64,000 bases of DNA, from NCBI RefSeq assembly GCF_037126435.1, contig NZ_CP147020.1, positions 4,229,001-4,293,000 of the forward strand, in the 5' to 3' direction. Numbering within the stretch: position 1 is the first letter of the stretch; the number at the start of each line of letters is the position of its first letter. Made by a program: the position numbers and the translations under genes. Origin of the DNA: Bernardetia sp. ABR2-2B (GTDB taxonomy: Bacteria; Bacteroidota; Bacteroidia; Cytophagales; Bernardetiaceae). Positions 62,433 through 64,000 of the stretch are shown here, piece after piece. Under the pieces are notes generated by a model, which saw only the letters and a list, made by a program, of their open reading frames with translations, was not told the DNA's origin and searched no databases.

Positions 62433-63389
62433 TTAAAATAATTGAGCTGCAATTTTTTCAGTAGCTCCCGAACGTCCCATTGTATAATAATGAAGACAGG
62501 GCGCACCTTTCTCAATCAGTTCTTTTGATTGCTGCACAGCCCATTCTATTCCTATTTCCACAACAGCTTTATTATCTTTACAAGCAGAAACTGCAGTTAC
62601 CAAATCATCGGGAATATCAATATGAAAAATACGTGGCAAAACACTTAGTTGCTTTTTTGTTGTAAAAGGTTTTAAACCAGGAATAATTGGAACATTGATT
62701 CCGACTTCTCTACATTTTTCTACAAACTCAAAATATTTTGCATTATTGAAAAACATTTGAGTAACAATATATTCTGCACCTGCATCTACTTTTGCTTTTA
62801 AGTAAGCCAAATCACTATTCAGATTGGGAGATTCGAAGTGTTTTTCAGGATAACCAGCCACACCAATACAAAAATTTGTTGGAATTGGGTGATGCAAATC
62901 ATCATCGATATAATTCCCTTCATTCATATTTACAATTTGTCCAATTAAATCAACGGCATAATTATGTCCATCTTTTTCTGGAATAAAAGAACCCTCTGAT
63001 TTGACAGCATCTCCACGAAGAGCAAGGACGTTTTCAATACCTAAAAAAGACAAATCTATAAGAGCATTTTCAGTTTCTTCTTTTGAAAAGCCTCCACAAA
63101 TGATATGAGGAACAGCATCTACTTGATAACGATTCATAATAGCTGCACAAATACCAACTGTACCAGGGCGTTTGCGAGTTACCTTTTTCTCTAAAAGTCC
63201 TTCTCCACGTGTTTTATACACATACTCTTCTCTGTGATAAGTAACATCAACAAAAGGAGGATTAAATTCCATCAATGGGTTCATTGCATCAAAAATGGAC
63301 TGAATACTTTCACCTTTGAGTGGGGGAATAAGTTCAAATGAAAAGAGAGTTTTTCCTTTGTTTTCGTTTAAATGTTCAATTACTTTCAA
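62433..63389 (-). CDS. metF: methylenetetrahydrofolate reductase
   Basis: 318-aa FAD-dependent MTHFR that makes 5-methyl-THF for methionine synthesis. The TIM-barrel start KTLFSFELIPPLKGES carries the conserved Glu, followed by PFVDVTYHREEY, IENVLALRGDAVK (FAD/folate region), IGVAGYPEKHFESPN and EYIVTQMFFNN. The length equals the short bacterial type without a C-terminal regulatory domain. A TATATTTG box lies on the minus strand at 63501-63494 but has no matching TTG. Confidence 0.95.
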   Translation of the reverse strand: MKVIEHLNENKGKTLFSFELIPPLKGESIQSIFDAMNPLMEFNPPFVDVTYHREEYVYKTRGEGLLEKKVTRKRPGTVGICAAIMNRYQVDAVPHIICGGFSKEETENALIDLSFLGIENVLALRGDAVKSEGSFIPEKDGHNYAVDLIGQIVNMNEGNYIDDDLHHPIPTNFCIGVAGYPEKHFESPNLNSDLAYLKAKVDAGAEYIVTQMFFNNAKYFEFVEKCREVGINVPIIPGLKPFTTKKQLSVLPRIFHIDIPDDLVTAVSACKDNKAVVEIGIEWAVQQSKELIEKGAPCLHYYTMGRSGATEKIAAQLF

Positions 63390-63625
63390 TGCTGTTCTGT
63401 TTTAGAGTAAGATAGATGATAAAGAAGATGAAAAAAATATTATTTTAGTCTTAGAATATTGTGTGAGATATGTTTGTTTGATTTAGTAGGCTACAAATAT
63501 ACAACTTACAACTTATTTAATTAAATTTGTTTTACAGAAAAAAAGTGCCAAAGCAGAATTTTTATTTAAAAAAGACTGGTTTTTACTTTTTTGTCTATCT
63601 TCTAAAATCTAATTTCTAAATTTTT

Positions 63626-64000
63626 ATGAACCCTTGTGTAATTTGGTTTATTGGTCTTTCAGGTGCTGGTAAAACAACGCTTTCAGACGCTCTTTTTGAA
63701 GAATTAAAGAACAAATATACTTCTGTTCTGCTCAAAAAATTAGATGGTGATTTGCTTCGAAATGGTCTTAACAATAATCTTGGATTTTCTTTAACAGACC
63801 GAAATGAAAATATTCGTCGTTCGGCAGAGGTAGCCAAACTTTTTTATGAAACTGGTTTTGTTGTTTTGGCTTCTTTTATTACTCCTACTCATCAAAATCA
63901 AAAAACTATTGATGAGATTTTTCAACAAAAGGAAAATTCTGAAATAAAAAACTTATTCAGAATTTTTATCGATTGTCCTTTAGAAACATGTGAACAAAGA
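63626..64000 (+). CDS. cysC: adenylyl-sulfate kinase, 3'-partial
   Basis: The first 125 residues of APS kinase, running off the right edge. The P-loop GLSGAGKTTL (residues 10-19) is followed by LKKLDGDLLRNGLNNNLGFS (substrate-binding DGD-x-x-R), DRNENIRRSAEVAKLF, and IDCPLETCEQR. It phosphorylates adenylyl-sulfate to PAPS, in sulfate activation. The start is ATG 63626. A divergent orientation to metF and the partial end prevent any statement on the operon. Confidence 0.93.
   Translation, partial: MNPCVIWFIGLSGAGKTTLSDALFEELKNKYTSVLLKKLDGDLLRNGLNNNLGFSLTDRNENIRRSAEVAKLFYETGFVVLASFITPTHQNQKTIDEIFQQKENSEIKNLFRIFIDCPLETCEQR

Noticed and set aside
1-64000. CRISPR arrays, tRNA or rRNA genes, prophage
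   Set aside because: No regularly spaced direct repeats, no T-loop-like GTTCGAATC arrangement with matching stems, and no phage structural or integrase genes were found by eye.

Overview
The window is AT-rich DNA (G+C roughly one third by eye) from a Bacteroidota bacterium, most likely a Cytophagia-type marine or gliding organism resembling Bernardetia/Flexibacter; the genus is an inference. The lineage evidence is the type IX secretion (T9SS) parts (two PorV-like proteins, a PorP/SprF protein, and T9SS type A and type B C-terminal sorting domains), the Bacteroidota families DUF4293 and the secreted 'asparagine synthetase B' family, Bacteroidota promoters (TTG-N19-TAnnTTTG), and the Bacteroidota-style lanthipeptide leader. 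No rRNA, tRNA, CRISPR array, prophage or transposase gene was recognised.

Layout. 0-5.3 kb: tandem porV paralogues, a DUF4293 membrane protein, a GNAT acetyltransferase and two lipoproteins. 5.3-10 kb (minus): a SiaB-like kinase gene downstream of a giant sensor phosphatase (Reg_prop propeller, Y_Y_Y, TM, GAF, SpoIIE/PP2C). 10.4-15.6 kb: a 49-aa lipoprotein, then a red-light module of heme oxygenase, bacteriophytochrome kinase, Rcp1-like regulator and REC-histidine kinase. 15.7-26.8 kb: an SRPBCC protein, DNA polymerase III delta prime, a three-gene run of membrane-anchored unknowns, a CHASE8 hybrid kinase, a secreted 'AsnB-like' protein, a DinB-like protein and PBP1A. 27-38 kb: a 2064-aa T9SS subtilase, hisG, a membrane SpoIIE phosphatase, a beta-barrel protein and a coiled-coil protein. 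38.3-44.3 kb: a 1612-aa LRR/Ig-like type B T9SS adhesin followed by its likely PorP/SprF partner. 44.9-48.2 kb: a K+ channel, then phenylalanine hydroxylase and 4-hydroxyphenylpyruvate dioxygenase (Phe to Tyr to homogentisate). 48.3-53.5 kb: a compact class I lanthipeptide locus. 53.7-64 kb: an MlaF-like ATPase, small membrane or lipoproteins, a SiaC-like regulator, a MORN-repeat/beta-barrel pair, FTCD, MetF and the start of cysC.

The most notable system is the lanthipeptide locus. A consensus promoter precedes two precursor genes with the same first 22 leader residues but unrelated Cys/Ser/Thr cores. A decayed third copy, a strong intrinsic hairpin, LanC (zinc ligands visible) and a full-length LanB follow. 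No transporter or leader peptidase is adjacent. The product appears uncharacterised, but that cannot be proved from sequence alone.

Other structure: a family of roughly 133-160 bp elements with terminal inverted repeats and internal hairpins occurs five times plus one fragment, always outside confidently called genes, and other palindrome families sit at gene ends. SiaB, two SiaA-type phosphatases and SiaC are all present, suggesting a phospho-switch whose parts are dispersed over about 50 kb.
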